Origin: Lunularia cruciata
Taxonomy: Eukaryota > Streptophyta > Marchantiopsida > Lunulariales > Lunulariaceae
Reading direction: 5' to 3'
DNA length: 64,000 bases
Assembly: GCA_948567375.1 (NCBI GenBank)
Contig: OX419756.1
Coordinates: forward strand, 31,722,552-31,786,551
Shown here: positions 20,778 through 31,947 of the stretch, piece after piece
Numbering within the stretch: position 1 is the first letter of the stretch
Layout: every line of letters starts with the position of its first letter
Program-made: the position numbers and the translations under genes
Notes under the pieces: model-generated
Told to the model about the DNA's origin: nothing
Database searches by the model: none
The model's input: the letters and a program-made list of their open reading frames with translations, nothing else

Positions 20778-23700
20778 TTAAGATGCAATGTCCTTGTTGT
20801 GCAATTGTTGCTCAAATGCTTGCACCAACACAGGTGCATGTGCCAAATTGGCAGCGGGCTCCCAGGTGGCTTCATAGAGGGGGTAACCTTTCCATTGTAC
20901 TAGATAGTCCACCCGCGAGTGGCGAGTACCACGCATGCATTTTTGGAAAATCCGCTCCACTTCATATTCCTTTGTGCCATCAATGAGTGTTGGACAAGGT
21001 CAAATGTCTAGTGTGGAATGACCTTGGCCTGATCGGGGAGCATATCTGTGTAGTAGAGAGACATGGAACACTGGATGGATCTTCATGTGTGGTGGTAGCT
21101 CAAGGTGATAGGCCACAAAGCCAATGCGACAAAGAATCGAGAAAGGCACAATAAAACGAGGTTTGAGCTTATAAGGTCCAACTAAGGTGAGGTTGGTTGT
21201 CAATAGCCACACTTGATCCCCAACATTGAACTCCATGTGCGGACGGTGTGCATGAGCATACTGCTTCTATCGATTTTGCACAATTTGTAATCTGTGCTTG
21301 GCGCTCTCCACACCTTGTTGGATTCTAAAAACAAATGTGTTGACTGCATCGACCTTGGTAGCCACTGGACGGATCTTCATCAAGCTAGAAGGTGCGAAGG
21401 GATGCTCACCATACATGAGGAAGAATGGAGTGACTTGGGTAGATGCATTCACTGTTGTTGTAAGCGAATTCCACCAACGGGAGTAGGGTGTCCCACCTCT
21501 CTTGCTCTTCTAAGGTGAAGCCGCGTAACATGTCTTCAATCGTGGGATTAGCCCGCTCTGTTTGGCCATATGTTTGGAGGTGGTAAGCTGTGGACATGTC
21601 CAACTTGGTTTTGAAGAAACCAAAGAGTGTTCGCCAAAACAAGCTGGTGAATTGGGTGCTTCTATCGGTGATGAGTACTCTAGATAAGCCATGGTGAGCA
21701 AAGACTGCATCTAAGTATAATTGAGCTAGTTGTGGAGCGGTCACCTCCTTGGTGGTAGGGCGTACATGAATCATTTTGCTGAGCCGGTCCACAAAGACCA
21801 CAATGGAGTCAAACCCTGAGGTGGTCTTGGATAATTCACAGACAAGATCCATACTCACTTGTTCCCTAATGTTGGGTAGGAGTGGGGAGAGGTTGAAGGA
21901 GCCCTGCATGAGCTTGATTAGAAGCTTTGTTCTATTGGCAAAGTAGGAAGCTACACACATAGTCCGTCACGTTGTTGCTCATCTTGGGCCAATAGTAATG
22001 GCTCTTGACTGCATCCAAGATCTTGTCCACTCCGACATGAGCTGTAATGGCCAAATCATGACATTCCGCTAGAATGGTGGTGCATAATTCTGGGACATTT
22101 GGGATCCATAATCTGCCATCCCGAAAGGTGAGTCCTTGGGTATTGGTGACACCTTTGGATGATTGTGCTTCTACAATCTGTGGGTCAGTTTTTGTAGCAG
22201 CTAGAATCTCTTGCCAGAATTCAGGGTTAATCTTAACCTCTACCACCAAGTTGTTGGCCATTGGCATGCGGGTGAATGCATCTGCAAGTTGCTTCTTACC
22301 TTCCACATAGGTGATTGTCATGTTGAAGCGTTGTTGCCACTCTGCCCACCAAATTTGGCAACGAGATAGATCCTTCTGTGTCTTGAGGTAGACCAGAGGT
22401 TTATGGTTTGTCTCTACTACAAATGCCTTCTTGCCCAAGTAGTGCTTCCAATGTTTGGTTGCTAGAACAATGGCCAGCTCTTCTTGTTCTGTGGTGTGGT
22501 AGTTGCGCTCTGCTGGTAATAACTTTTAAGAGAAATATGCAATTGGATGCCATCCGTCATGCCACTCTTGTTGTAGGCTGCTCCTATTGCTACGCTTGAT
22601 GCATCTGTAGCCAACTTGATTGGACATTTTAGGTCATACCACTTCAAGATTGGTGCATGTAGCAAGGCGGCCTTCAATTCTTGAAAGGCCAAGGTCCTCC
22701 TTGACAAATCTACAATAGAATCCTGTCAACCCCAAGAAGCTCTTAAGTTGAGTCTGATCTTCTAGAGCACTCCATTTTTGAATGACCTCTATTTTATCTA
22801 TCAATACTTGAATTCCCTCTGCACTAACTCTATGCCCCAAGTAGTCTACTTCAGACTTGCCAAACTCCCACTTTGAGATTTTGGCGTACAACTGATTCTG
22901 TCTTAGAATCTGGAGGACCTCTCATAGATGTTGTTTGTGTTTTGTCATCGTGCTATTGTATACTAAGATATCATCCAAGAAGATGATAACAGACTTATCC
23001 AAGTATGGACAAAAGATGTCATTCATTAGACTCATGAAAGTGGCAGGTGCATTGGTGAGGCCAAAAGGCATCACAAGATACTCAAAGTGGCCATACTTGG
23101 TTCAAAAGGCAGTTTTGTGCACATCCTCCTCTGCAATTTGGATTTGATTGTAACCGCTCCGCAAGTCCAATTTGGTGAAGTATCTTGTTCCATGGAGTTG
23201 ATCAAACAGGTCATCCATGCAAGGTAAGGGGTATTTGTTCTTCATTGTTTGCTGGTTGAGACCCCAATAGTCAATGCACATGCGCATTGTATCATCCTTC
23301 TTCTTCACAAACAAGACAGGGGCCCTATATGGTGATACGCTAGGTTAGATGAACCCTTTTTGCAGCATCTCCTCAATTTGAGTCTTACACTCCTCCAACT
23401 CATGAGGTGATAGGCGATATGGGGCCTTACAAGGAGGCGTCTTCCTTGGAAGTGTCTCAATTTTGTGATCTACTAGCCTTTTTGGTGGTAATCCTAAGGG
23501 TAGATCATAGGGAAAGACATCTTGAAACTCATCCACCACATCCTTCAATTTCTCAAGAATTTTTCCATCGAGTTGTGCACTCTGGACTTCTCTTCTTAGA
23601 CCCATAAAACATCTATCGGTCTTATAGACAGTTGCCGTCCCTACGAAATATAGAGGCAGTTTCTGCTTGTGTGATTTTTCTTTAACCCCAATGATTGACC

Positions 23701-24034
23701 ATTGGTGGGTTCTCACTACTTTCTTCCTCCAATCCACCATAGGGTTGTACTACTCCATCCATGGCATGCCTAAAATTGCATCATAATGAGCTAACTGTAT
23801 CACTTGCCACTCAATTGCTTCCTAATATTCTCTTACAGAGAGGGTTACCCGTCTAGGTAATGATTCAATCCTCTCTGTTTGCCCATTTGGTAACTCTAAT
23901 TCTTCACTTCTATCTCTCTCTAGATCCATCCCCAATCTGATTGCAACAGAGCAAGACAAGAAATTATCTATTGCTCCCGGATCTATTAATACTCTCACTT
24001 GATTACCTTCTAGGATTCCATTCACAACAATCAA
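20778..24034 (-). pseudogene. Element B pol: protease, RT, RNase H, integrase, chromodomain
   Basis: Protease (LIDPGAIDNFLSC, about 23960) keeps its aspartate. RT has [15 protein letters not shown] and an intact FLDDILVYN catalytic box (about 22960-22985). RNase H begins with KLATDASS. Integrase shows a zinc-binding H/C region, then D (SMDLVCELS), D (VLITDRSTQF) and E (YGQTERAN). The C-terminal chromodomain reads VDYLVQWKGYP and ATWEP (20778-20968) and stops before the polypurine tract. Four or more stops or frame changes break the polyprotein. The chromodomain places it in the chromovirus clade. Confidence 0.9.
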
Positions 24035-24180
24035 TTGTGAGGTTGCCTTTTGGGATCATCACGCATTATTCTTCTTCCTTCCCTTGCTTCTCTGCTTCCT
24101 TATTGAGCCAATAAGGCCGCAAGGTACATTTACTGGCAATCTTTGTTTTCCCAAGTGATTTCCACCTCCTCCTTGTCAAT

Positions 24181-25218
24181 GTGCCTCTCCATGTTGTTCA
24201 AAGATTGCCTGAACGAAGGCTGAGGGCCTCTAGGGAAACAAGTGCGACAGTTGGTAGATATGTGCCCAATACGGCCACAATTGTAACAATGGCGTTGTTC
24301 TCCTCGATTCCCTTCTCCTCGTGGGACTCCATCTCTTTGTTCTTCTATCCGTTCCCGCTCCCCTTGAAGCGGTCGTGCTCCTTGATCCTGGAATCAAAGG
24401 TTGCCCAATTCCATTGGTATTGGTCCACCCATGTGTGGCATTTCTGCCCAATAATGTTGAGGTGGAGCTACTCCTTCACCTCTACCTAATGCTCCTGCTA
24501 TTCTTTGCGCACAAGCAATGGCTTCAAATACCGTGCGAGGATTTTGCACCATGACTTCTTGGCGAATCTGCTCTTTCAACCCTCGTTTGAAATTGTCGAG
24601 AGCCTCTACTGGACTCATGTCGGCAATTGCGACTTGTAGATCCAAAAAAGCCTCCACATACTCTTGTACGTTATTCTTCTGTCTCAATCCTCATAGTCGG
24701 GTTCGAGCCATCTGCACAAAATCCACCGATTGGAAATTCTTGAGCAGTCCTTCTTGCATTGCTGTCTATGTGACCTCCCTTCTCTCTGCCAGCATGGATT
24801 GTTCCCAAGCATCATACCATGTGAGGGCTTTATCGGTCAAGTACCCACATGCAAACACGCCTGCAGCATGCTCTGTGATCTCTGTTGAGAACAATCGGAA
24901 ATATCAATTCATTCTCAAGATTCAATTTTCCACTACTCCCATCGAACGCTGCCCCTTGTAAGGCTTGATGTTGCAGGTCTTCTTCATTTGGAGTAGCAAT
25001 GTGGCTTCATCATTGATAGGGTTGGTAGGCACGGGTGCCTCTCTAAGTACTTCAGTCGCAGGTACTGGGTTTTGAGACGGCTCTTCTTCTTGCATGGCTT
25101 GATCGTTCTTGAGGATCTGCACTTGACTTTGTAATGTCTCCATGGTCATCTTCATCTCTCGAAATTCATTCAACATCCCTTGCATTCCTTGCACCAGCTC
25201 TTGCAATTGCGGATCCAT
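24181..25218 (-). pseudogene. Element B gag
   Basis: Same layout as element A gag: N-terminal coiled coil (MDPQLQELVQGMQGML), capsid-like region (VQEYVEAFLDLQVAI), arginine-rich stretch and a zinc-knuckle trace near 24270-24290. It is broken into at least three frames. Confidence 0.85.
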
Positions 25219-25251
25219 GGTTCCTGCAACACTCGATTGCTAATGTCTACT

Positions 25252-25455
25252 TCAATATAGAGTCAATATAATCACTTTGGAAAGCACACGAACTATCGGA
25301 ACTACCATTGGGACCTCAGAAGCTATCACTCGTTGATAATACTCTTCACCAAAATTCCTAACCACAAAATCTCTAAACATCACTTTCGGCCTCACTACAT
25401 AACGGATTTCTACTTGAGTGTTGAAAGGGAGAGGATTTGGGACATTCATATCCAT
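25252..25455 (-). CDS. Element B leader ORF 2 (67 codons)
   Basis: Intact counterpart of the element A frame at 18611-18808, nearly identical in sequence and with the same RNFGEEYYQRV block. Its retention as an open frame while gag and pol are broken suggests a short length advantage at least, and possibly selection before insertion. Confidence 0.5.
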   Translation of the reverse strand: MDMNVPNPLPFNTQVEIRYVVRPKVMFRDFVVRNFGEEYYQRVIASEVPMVVPIVRVLSKVIILTLY

Positions 25456-25459
25456 TATA

Positions 25460-25681
25460 TCATAACAGAATGTAGATTTTCAAATCCCACTCTTTGTCAT
25501 ATATCACCACAGGTAGAATCATTGGGTTTGGTGAGTTCATCACTCTGTCCATGAATTCTGCACCAAAGTGATAAACTAGCAATACACTCATCTGCTCACG
25601 CTGGATTTACATAACCTTGATGTGGATTGGGTTTGAGAATAGAAAGCTAGGAACGGGAAATTAGCCTCCTGGCACATCCAT
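25460..25681 (-). pseudogene. Element B leader ORF 1, decayed
   Basis: Counterpart of 18819-19040 in element A, with two in-frame stops near its start but the same HFGAEF and LPVVIYD motifs. It ends a few bases before leader ORF 2. Confidence 0.6.
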
Positions 25682-25807
25682 CCCATCCGCTCTCTAAAGT
25701 CCTTCCTAAGTCTAGCAACTACTCTATGTTGTCCACCTCAATTACTCAGTTTCAATAGTTTGTGCTATTCCAAGAGGGGTAATCCACTCTCTTGGACTAA
25801 AACACTC

Positions 25808-25819
25808 GCTCTGATACCA
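25808..25819 (-). other. Primer binding site of element B (initiator-Met tRNA type)
   Basis: Minus-strand TGGTATCAGAGC is a perfect match to the plant initiator-Met tRNA 3' complement, one base inside the 5' LTR. Confidence 0.9.
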
Positions 25820-25820
25820 T

Positions 25821-26557
25821 TGTAATACTCCAAGGACAAGAGAAGAGAGAAAACACAGATTGCATACTCAAACATTCGATGCTCCAAGGGAGCACCTTCT
25901 CTTTATTATATAGACAAAGAGGATCTCCTCCAAAGAAGCTCCACCATAGGATTAGGGACACAGATAGGTGACATGTCAGCAAGCTCCACCCTTGGATTAC
26001 TTACTTGGATGGGTGACATGTCTGGTCTAGGTCCTATCTAGTTGGTCAAACAAGCTTTGACCGGAGGGAATCTTTTAGGAATCTTCCTATATGAATCTTA
26101 GAATCACGTGAGTAAGATACCATTGGAAAGCTCTCAACAAGACAAAGCAAGGGGGAGGGAAGGCAAGCTTTTCCTTCCTTGGGGGGGGATCTGCATATTT
26201 TCGAGGCCTAATTTATCCGTTTAGGCCTCCGAAATTGCCTTCAAAGATTTCAGGCATATTTTGGTTCCTACTCTATTAGTAGAAATCCCCTTTTGGTGAT
26301 ACCTCTTTCTGATCTGTTTAGTCCATCATGTGTAACATCCTTCCAGATGTTACCAAACCAATTCTCACCTTTAAATCATATGTCTAGCTATTGGTTCTAA
26401 AGTTCTCAAGTCTATTTTGGTTTCTGCCCTATTAGTAGAAGTACTCTTTTGGTGATACTTCTATCTGATCTATTTTGACCATCATGTATAACAGCATTCT
26501 AGATGTTACCAAACCAAATTTCACATCTAGATCATATGGCTAGCTCTTGGTATTACA
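25821..26557 (-). repeat. 5' LTR of element B, 737 bp
   Basis: Begins TGTAATACTCC and ends GGTATTACA in plus orientation. A minus-strand TATA box (TATATAAT, 25905-25912) lies about 650 bp into the LTR in the direction of transcription, leaving a short R/U5. Confidence 0.92.
25905..25912 (-). promoter_or_regulatory. Probable TATA box of element B
   Basis: TATATAAT on the minus strand within a conserved stretch (ATATAATAAAGAGAAGGTG) found in all LTRs of this family. The placement near the LTR 3' end is usual for U3/R. Confidence 0.55.
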
Positions 26558-28129
26558 ACTAATCAGTTTGTGCAACAAGCTGGAGTGGAGCCTTTGTACC
26601 ATCAAGAGATCAATGTGAGGATGAGCTTCCAAAGTTGTTTACCTTGTCACCTTTGTATACCACACTAATTGCTTGGCAATATCCAATAGAAGAGTATGTC
26701 TATTAAAGGTTGTTTGGTGAGATTAGCACTAGATTAGTTGGAAAATTACAAGTAGATATACAAGTACAGATGTACTTGTATGTAGAGAGAGATGAGATTG
26801 CTAGGAAATTCTCTATACATCATGAGGCTTACTTGGCCTATTAGCATCTTGAGTTATTACCGATGTCAATAGTCAGGGGTCTAGAAGATCCTACCAATAA
26901 ACATTTCCTTGCTGGGGTCGTAGGATTTAAAGAGACATGGTCTCATTCATTTAGTGATTTTGGATGGCCATGTCAAGGACATACCTATGCTGGCTAAGGT
27001 CAAGGTCTCCATGATCTCTATTTTGGTGTGTTTTGGGAGATGTTACTTATACTATGATATCTCTAAGTTCATTAATCTATTTCCCTGGCCTATATTTTAG
27101 AGAACGTCACTTTGATGGGTGATACTTTTAACTGGGTGGTGACATGTACACATCAAGTCCATTCTTGATGGGACCTACCATGTTGCTAGATCCAGCCAAA
27201 GTAGAATCACAAGCTTATCTTCTTTGTCTTTGGTAAATGAATCTCTTACCTATAGAGGTTCTACAACGTGCATATGATGGGATTCAACAACTAGATCACC
27301 TTACTATTGATGATATTTTGGGTGTTGAGCACTAGTATCAAATGGTTGTAGTGGCTGATAGGTGACCTATGGTAGTGGTGAACCTTATTAGATAGCCTAG
27401 AGCCACTTTACCCACACTCATGAGTTTCCCAAGCTCCCATGGTTTTCAAGAGGGAGGTCTTGGACTTGTTTGGAACTCATAGTTATAGTACCTTAATGGA
27501 GCCTAATGCTGATGAGAGGGAGTAGGTAATGGGTTTTTGTACCGGCATTATTGCTGTTACGGTGGTGTTAGATGTATTGAAGCGTCAAGTGTTAGGTCAA
27601 GCTATGGATCTAAATTGTTTGACTTAGATTGTGATCTTGGCTTGATAGGTGTGCTTAATGCATAAGATGTGCTTAATGGGCATCATCACTTTGACACTTG
27701 TGAGCTCTATGCCTATCAAGACAATCCAAGCACATGCTAGGGGTGATTGAGCAAGTGGGAAAGGTATTCTTGGGACATAGCAAGTAGCTACTAATGAGAG
27801 TGGTCTACTTGGGTTACACCCTTGGTCTACTTGGGATGCAATTAGAGGACATATAGAGCTTACATCTAAAGTAGAAGGAGTTTCCACATTGAGATTGGGA
27901 ACTCTAGTGGTTGGAGGCATGACATTAATGCTCCCAAGGGCCAATTGTAGCAGCCGATTGGTATGTCTTCCACTCCTACATCAATTATAGAGGATACTTG
28001 GGAGCAAATATTGGACCCAAGCTTGCAAAAGGAGAAAGACAAAGACTTTGGAGGTTCTTGAGGAGCTACATGAAGATTTTTGCCTTCAATATGAAGGATT
28101 TGGGTATTCTAAGAAGACTTGGTATTTGG

Positions 28130-28171
28130 ATTGGTATATGACTAGTGAGTGCTCACTAGTCATATACCAAT
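28130..28171. repeat. 42-bp near-perfect palindrome (20-bp arms, 2-base centre)
   Basis: Bases 28130-28149 are the exact reverse complement of 28152-28171, separated by TG. Copy 2 lacks the palindrome at the matching site (about 36875-36900). One arm is therefore a new inverted duplication, probably from template switching. Confidence 0.95.
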
Positions 28172-29529
28172 TTTTTGACATCCCTACAAATATAACGACA
28201 TGGAGAGAGTATTGATTTAGAGCCAAAGTAGAGATCTTTTTGAGGTTGGTTTGGTAGACATTTCATATAGAGAATATGCTTCAACTATAATGATAGCAAC
28301 CAAGAAGGATATGCATGGCAACTACATAGATAGGTAGATCTGTGGAGATTATTGTCATATCAACCAATAGACTAGGGTTGATTGGTATGCCATGCCTACA
28401 CCAAAGGAGATCTTTGATACAATTGGGCATGCAAAGATCTTCAATACTTTGGATCCTTGAGTATGATATCATCAGTTGCTATTGATCAAGGAGGAGGATA
28501 AGTTCAAGATAAAATTTTGGGGTATTGATCCTCACGGTAAGGATATATTATATTAGTGGAAGTTCTTCTCATTTGGGTTAAAGAATGCTCCTACCTAGTT
28601 CCAAGGAGTCATGGATAGGATCCTAGCAAGATTGGATTTATTTTGTGCTATATTGATGACATCCTAGTCTATAACACTACTATGGAGGAGCATGAGAGAC
28701 ATTTGTTGGAGATGTTTGAGAGATTGACATCTCATGGACTCAAGTTACATCCTAGGAAGTGTAAATTCTTCAATAAGCAGGTTGAGCATTTGGGTCACAC
28801 TACCTACCTTGGAAGACTTGGTGTTTAGTAGACCAAGGTGGAGTTTATTGCACGTATTCCTTGACCTACAAATAGGAGTAAGTGTGAACATTCCTTAAAT
28901 TGGTAAACTTCTATTGCCGATATGTTAGAGGATTCAGTGCCATTGCCAAGGCCTTGATAAAGCTGACCAAGCTTACACAAGAGTGATGTTGGGGAGCTGA
29001 GCAAGAGAAAGGTTTTATAGAGCTCAAGCAAAGATTAACATTTGCTCTTATTCTTCTGAGACCAATCAGAGGATGACCATTCTAGGTTCATATTGATTGA
29101 AGTATGTTGGAGCTTGGAGCAATGCTCACTCAACATGATGATGATGAGAAGGAGTTTATGGTGGCCTATGCTAGTCACTCCAACAATTCAGTAGAGGCAA
29201 AGTATAGTTCATATAAGGGAAAGTGTTTGGTAGCGACATAAGCAATAGCACATTTTTTATGTTATTTATTTGGTAGCCTCTTCATTCTCATCACTGATCA
29301 TCAATCATTGAAGTGGTTGATGGAGTCTAACAAGCTTTTAGGGAATCTTGCATGATGGACTTTGATTTTACAAGGGTATCATTTCAAGGTTATTTATAGG
29401 CCTAGACTGGTGAACCGTGATGCAAATGGGTTGAGTATAAACTCATGCCCAACCAATTGGATCAAACTAAAGCACGGTGGTATGATGAGAAAAATGAGTA
29501 GATAGTGCAAGGTTGGCATTCATCTACCT

Positions 29530-29532
<3 letters not shown>

Positions 29533-29619
<87 letters not shown>
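29533..29619. repeat. (TA)n-(GA)n microsatellite
   Basis: About 33 TA units followed by about 10 GA units, lying between the RNase H and integrase parts of PHD-gypsy copy 1. The short frames across it are artefacts. Confidence 0.98.
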
Positions 29620-30973
29620 GCTTTGGTGATATCTCCCTCAATGCATACAAGAGGAGTTATGGAAGTCATAGATCCAAAGGGTGGAGAGATTTGTATATTT
29701 CATAATGATATCTTAATGATGGGTTATCTTTGCTTTGGTGTTGGGGGTGGCATAGTTTGGACCAAAAAGAGGGACTGTGTTTTCAACAAGCCAACTAGTT
29801 TAGATTGGAGTGCATACATTTTCCTCATGTATGGGAAGGTGGTAGAGTGCAAGTAGTACCACTTCCATCTTAGAGACTAAAGTTGGTCTGTCATGCTCAT
29901 GAGGAGCTAGGACATTTTAGAGTAAAGCATACATATAGATTACTCTTGAGTCATTATTGGTGGAACGGTATGCAGATCAATGTATAGCAATTTGTTATTA
30001 GATGTTTGGTCTGTGACCAAGTTAGAGCATCATTTAATGCTTATATGCCACAATTACACCCATTACATATAATGGGATTGAGTTACCATTGGAGTTTGGA
30101 CTTTGTTTGACCTTTACCATTGATTGTGAGACATCATTGGTATGTTTTGGTTGTGGTGGAGCACTTATGCAAGTAGAGTGAGATGGTGGTACTTCTAACA
30201 AGTCCAATGAAGGGATGGCTTACTCGTTCCTAGATTGGGTTGTTAGTTATTTTGGTATACCAATTGAGGTTTTGATTGATCAAGGTATAAAGTTCTTGGG
30301 AGAGTTTCAAGTCTTGTGTGACAAGGCTTTGATTGATCATCATACTACCTCCAAAGATCATCTTGAGGCTTAGTAGAGAGATTGGTCAGATGGTGAAGAG
30401 AGAATTGCATACGTATGGTTTGCAAAGAAGCCACATGGGAGATTGTGATCTCCAATTACCTTGGTTGGCCTAGGCTATCAATTCAACCAGCAAGCTTCCT
30501 TAGCATCCTTCTCTCCTTACTTTCTACTCTATGGACAAGATCAAGATTTACCTATAGCCATTTTTTGAGATGCTATTGTAGTTTTGGACTTGGATGATCC
30601 AAGCTTGTGGGTGAATACATTTTCTCAACATGTAAAGATCTTTTGGAAAGTGATGCCAGTGCCCTTTGAGAACTTGGCAATTACTCAACATAGAGATACC
30701 TTATGCTATGCTATTATTTAGGATGAGGTTATAGACCCTTGATCCATTGATTCATCAAGGTGACTAGGTATATCTACAGCAAACTACACTAACAACACTT
30801 GATGTTACTATAAGCCACACTATCTTAAGAGTGCATGAGGTTTTGCCTTTTGGAATCCTCATGTTGGAAGGATGTGATGGTGTTGTTTGGAAGGACCATG
30901 TGCACCATGTCACCTCCCAAACATTAACGACATTATGGATCCAAGCTTGGCACTTGTATGTACAAGCTTGTGG

Positions 30974-31115
30974 TGTATGTTATGTGGTTCTTTTGGTAGA
31001 GATGCTATTATGTTGGTGTGTGATAGCTGTTCAAGAGGATGGCATATAGCATGTGGCATGTTTGACTCCTCCTCTCATGGTGGTTCCTCAAGGACAATAA
31101 TTATGTCCTAGATGT
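30974..31115 (+). pseudogene. PHD finger at the C-terminus of PHD-gypsy pol
   Basis: The first half reads CMLCGSFGRDAIMLVCDSC, then RGWHIAC, giving C-x2-C, C-x2-C, H and C in PHD spacing. The second half follows in the next frame as LTPPL..VP.G....CPRC (CPRC at 31104-31115), completing a C4HC3 finger. The frame change is explained by a 7-bp tandem duplication (GCATGTG) at about 31050. PHD fingers bind histone H3 tails, so a targeting role like that of a chromodomain is inferred. In copy 2 this region is deleted. Confidence 0.8.
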
Positions 31116-31287
31116 ATTTGACCAATAGCTAGTTTATCTTTTATGCGGTATAGATTGGAGACAAGCTACTAACAATGGTGCTCAATAGCACCTGGCCTCT
31201 TGATCTTTGCCCACCATAGGGTATACCAAATACTTGGAGTAGATGGATATTTGGAGTTAGAGGGGTCTAATTGCTTACTAGGGAGGC

Positions 31288-31393
31288 AATTGTGGCACTT
31301 TAAAATTCATGCATGACTTACGTGTGATTTGTGCTTCTATAGTGTGTGATGTTGATAGCAATGTATGTTGCATAGCAATGTATATATGCATAA
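31288..31393 (+). repeat. Repeat B1 of PHD-gypsy copy 1 (106 bp)
   Basis: Direct repeat of 31842-31947 with the same length; both contain ATGACTTA, TTGTGCTTCTATAGT and GTTGATAGCAATGTATGTTG. It directly adjoins the start of A2. Confidence 0.85.
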
Positions 31394-31841
31394 TGGCTAT
31401 CAAGAAATTTGTAGTGCCAAAGCTAGGTTGCTCAGACACTAAAGTGGTACTATTAGTAATCATATGTATTTTGGTAGTTAGTCATGGACTACTTGTTGGT
31501 GGTCCAATTTTATGTCACTGCTATTGATCACATGGTGAGAACATTGTCACTTGCACAATTTTCACCATTGGATGTACCATCAATGGTGCCATTAGGGTTG
31601 GAGACTTAGGTCAAGGAGAGGGGTATACATTCAAAGTGCAACTCTAGAGAGCTCACTTCTTTAATGTTGAGCCTTTGAGTTTTTGGCTATGGTGGAGGCT
31701 AGCAAGCATCACCTGGAGTCTCTTAGCTAGAATGGATATGGCTTGATTCTAATTAGTGCCCAATTGTTGGTAGAGTGTTGAATGAAGGATCAAGTACCAA
31801 TCTGATTTTGAGTTGATTTGAGTAGAAGAACAAATTGATTA
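31394..31841 (+). repeat. Repeat A2 of PHD-gypsy copy 1 (448 bp)
   Basis: Aligns over its length with the 450-bp A1 repeat of copy 2 (50426-50875, reverse strand): start AATTTGTAGTG, middle TTGCAC..TTT.CACCATTG and CCATTAGG, later GAGAGCTCACTTCT and TTGGCTATGGTGGA, end TTGATTA. It also matches the solo repeat at 63047-63558. Confidence 0.85.
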
Positions 31842-31947
31842 TTGTAGAACTTTAGAGGTCATGTATGACTTAAGTGTGAGTTGTGCTTCTATAGTATATG
31901 TTGTTGATAGCAATGTATGTTGTGTAGTGATGGATATATGAATGACA
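31842..31947 (+). repeat. Repeat B2, right terminus of PHD-gypsy copy 1 (106 bp)
   Basis: Second copy of B, ending GAATGACA. The same end (GCATGACA) forms the 3' terminus of copy 2 at 34176, and a similar one ends the solo repeat at 63558. Confidence 0.8.

Larger units (their letters stand above)
20029..26557 (-). mobile_element. Chromovirus B, full length with both LTRs
   Basis: Complete layout on the minus strand: 5' LTR 25821-26557, primer site, two leader frames, gag, protease, RT, RNase H, integrase, chromodomain, polypurine tract, 3' LTR 20029-20764. The flanks GCTAA (20024-20028) and ACTAA (26558-26562) are a 5-bp target duplication with one mismatch. Frames are interrupted by several stops, and the LTRs differ at a number of positions, so it is older than element E. 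It could still be mobilised only in trans. Confidence 0.92.
26558..31115 (+). pseudogene. Pol of PHD-gypsy copy 1: RT, RNase H, integrase, PHD finger
   Basis: The sequence resumes after element B in the region between protease and RT. RT is recognisable by the YIDDILVYN box (about 28648-28674) and GLKLHPRKCKFF. RNase H lies at about 29090-29450 (ITDHQSLKWLMES), and integrase at about 29900-30420 with WSLDFV, LIDQGIKFL and a decayed glutamate region. The C-terminal tail ends in a PHD finger. Stops and frameshifts are scattered throughout. RT type and the lack of a chromodomain set it apart from A/B/C/F. Confidence 0.8.
10330..31947 (+). mobile_element. PHD-gypsy copy 1: degenerate Ty3/gypsy element, host of the first nest
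   Basis: Remains read gag, protease region, RT, RNase H, integrase and a PHD finger from left to right. They are collinear with the minus-strand copy at 34176-50875. The element is split by later insertions: a solo LTR at 12882-13577, F plus A at 15382-19913, and B at 20029-26557. The island 19914-20028 between A and B is recognisable host sequence, matching copy 2 at about 38510-38625, which shows that the left and right parts are one element. About 0.7 kb of host (copy 2 positions 38625-39308) is missing at the F/A block. Every reading frame is interrupted. The 5' end is truncated or unrecognisable. Confidence 0.85.

Noticed and set aside
29462-29705. Frames encoding long Tyr-Ile runs
   Set aside because: They are translations of the (TA)n microsatellite.
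30974-31115. PHD finger as a displaced exon of the EDM2-like gene
   Set aside because: Its sequence and spacing differ from EDM2 fingers, and it follows the integrase tail of PHD-gypsy without a splice site; it belongs to the element.
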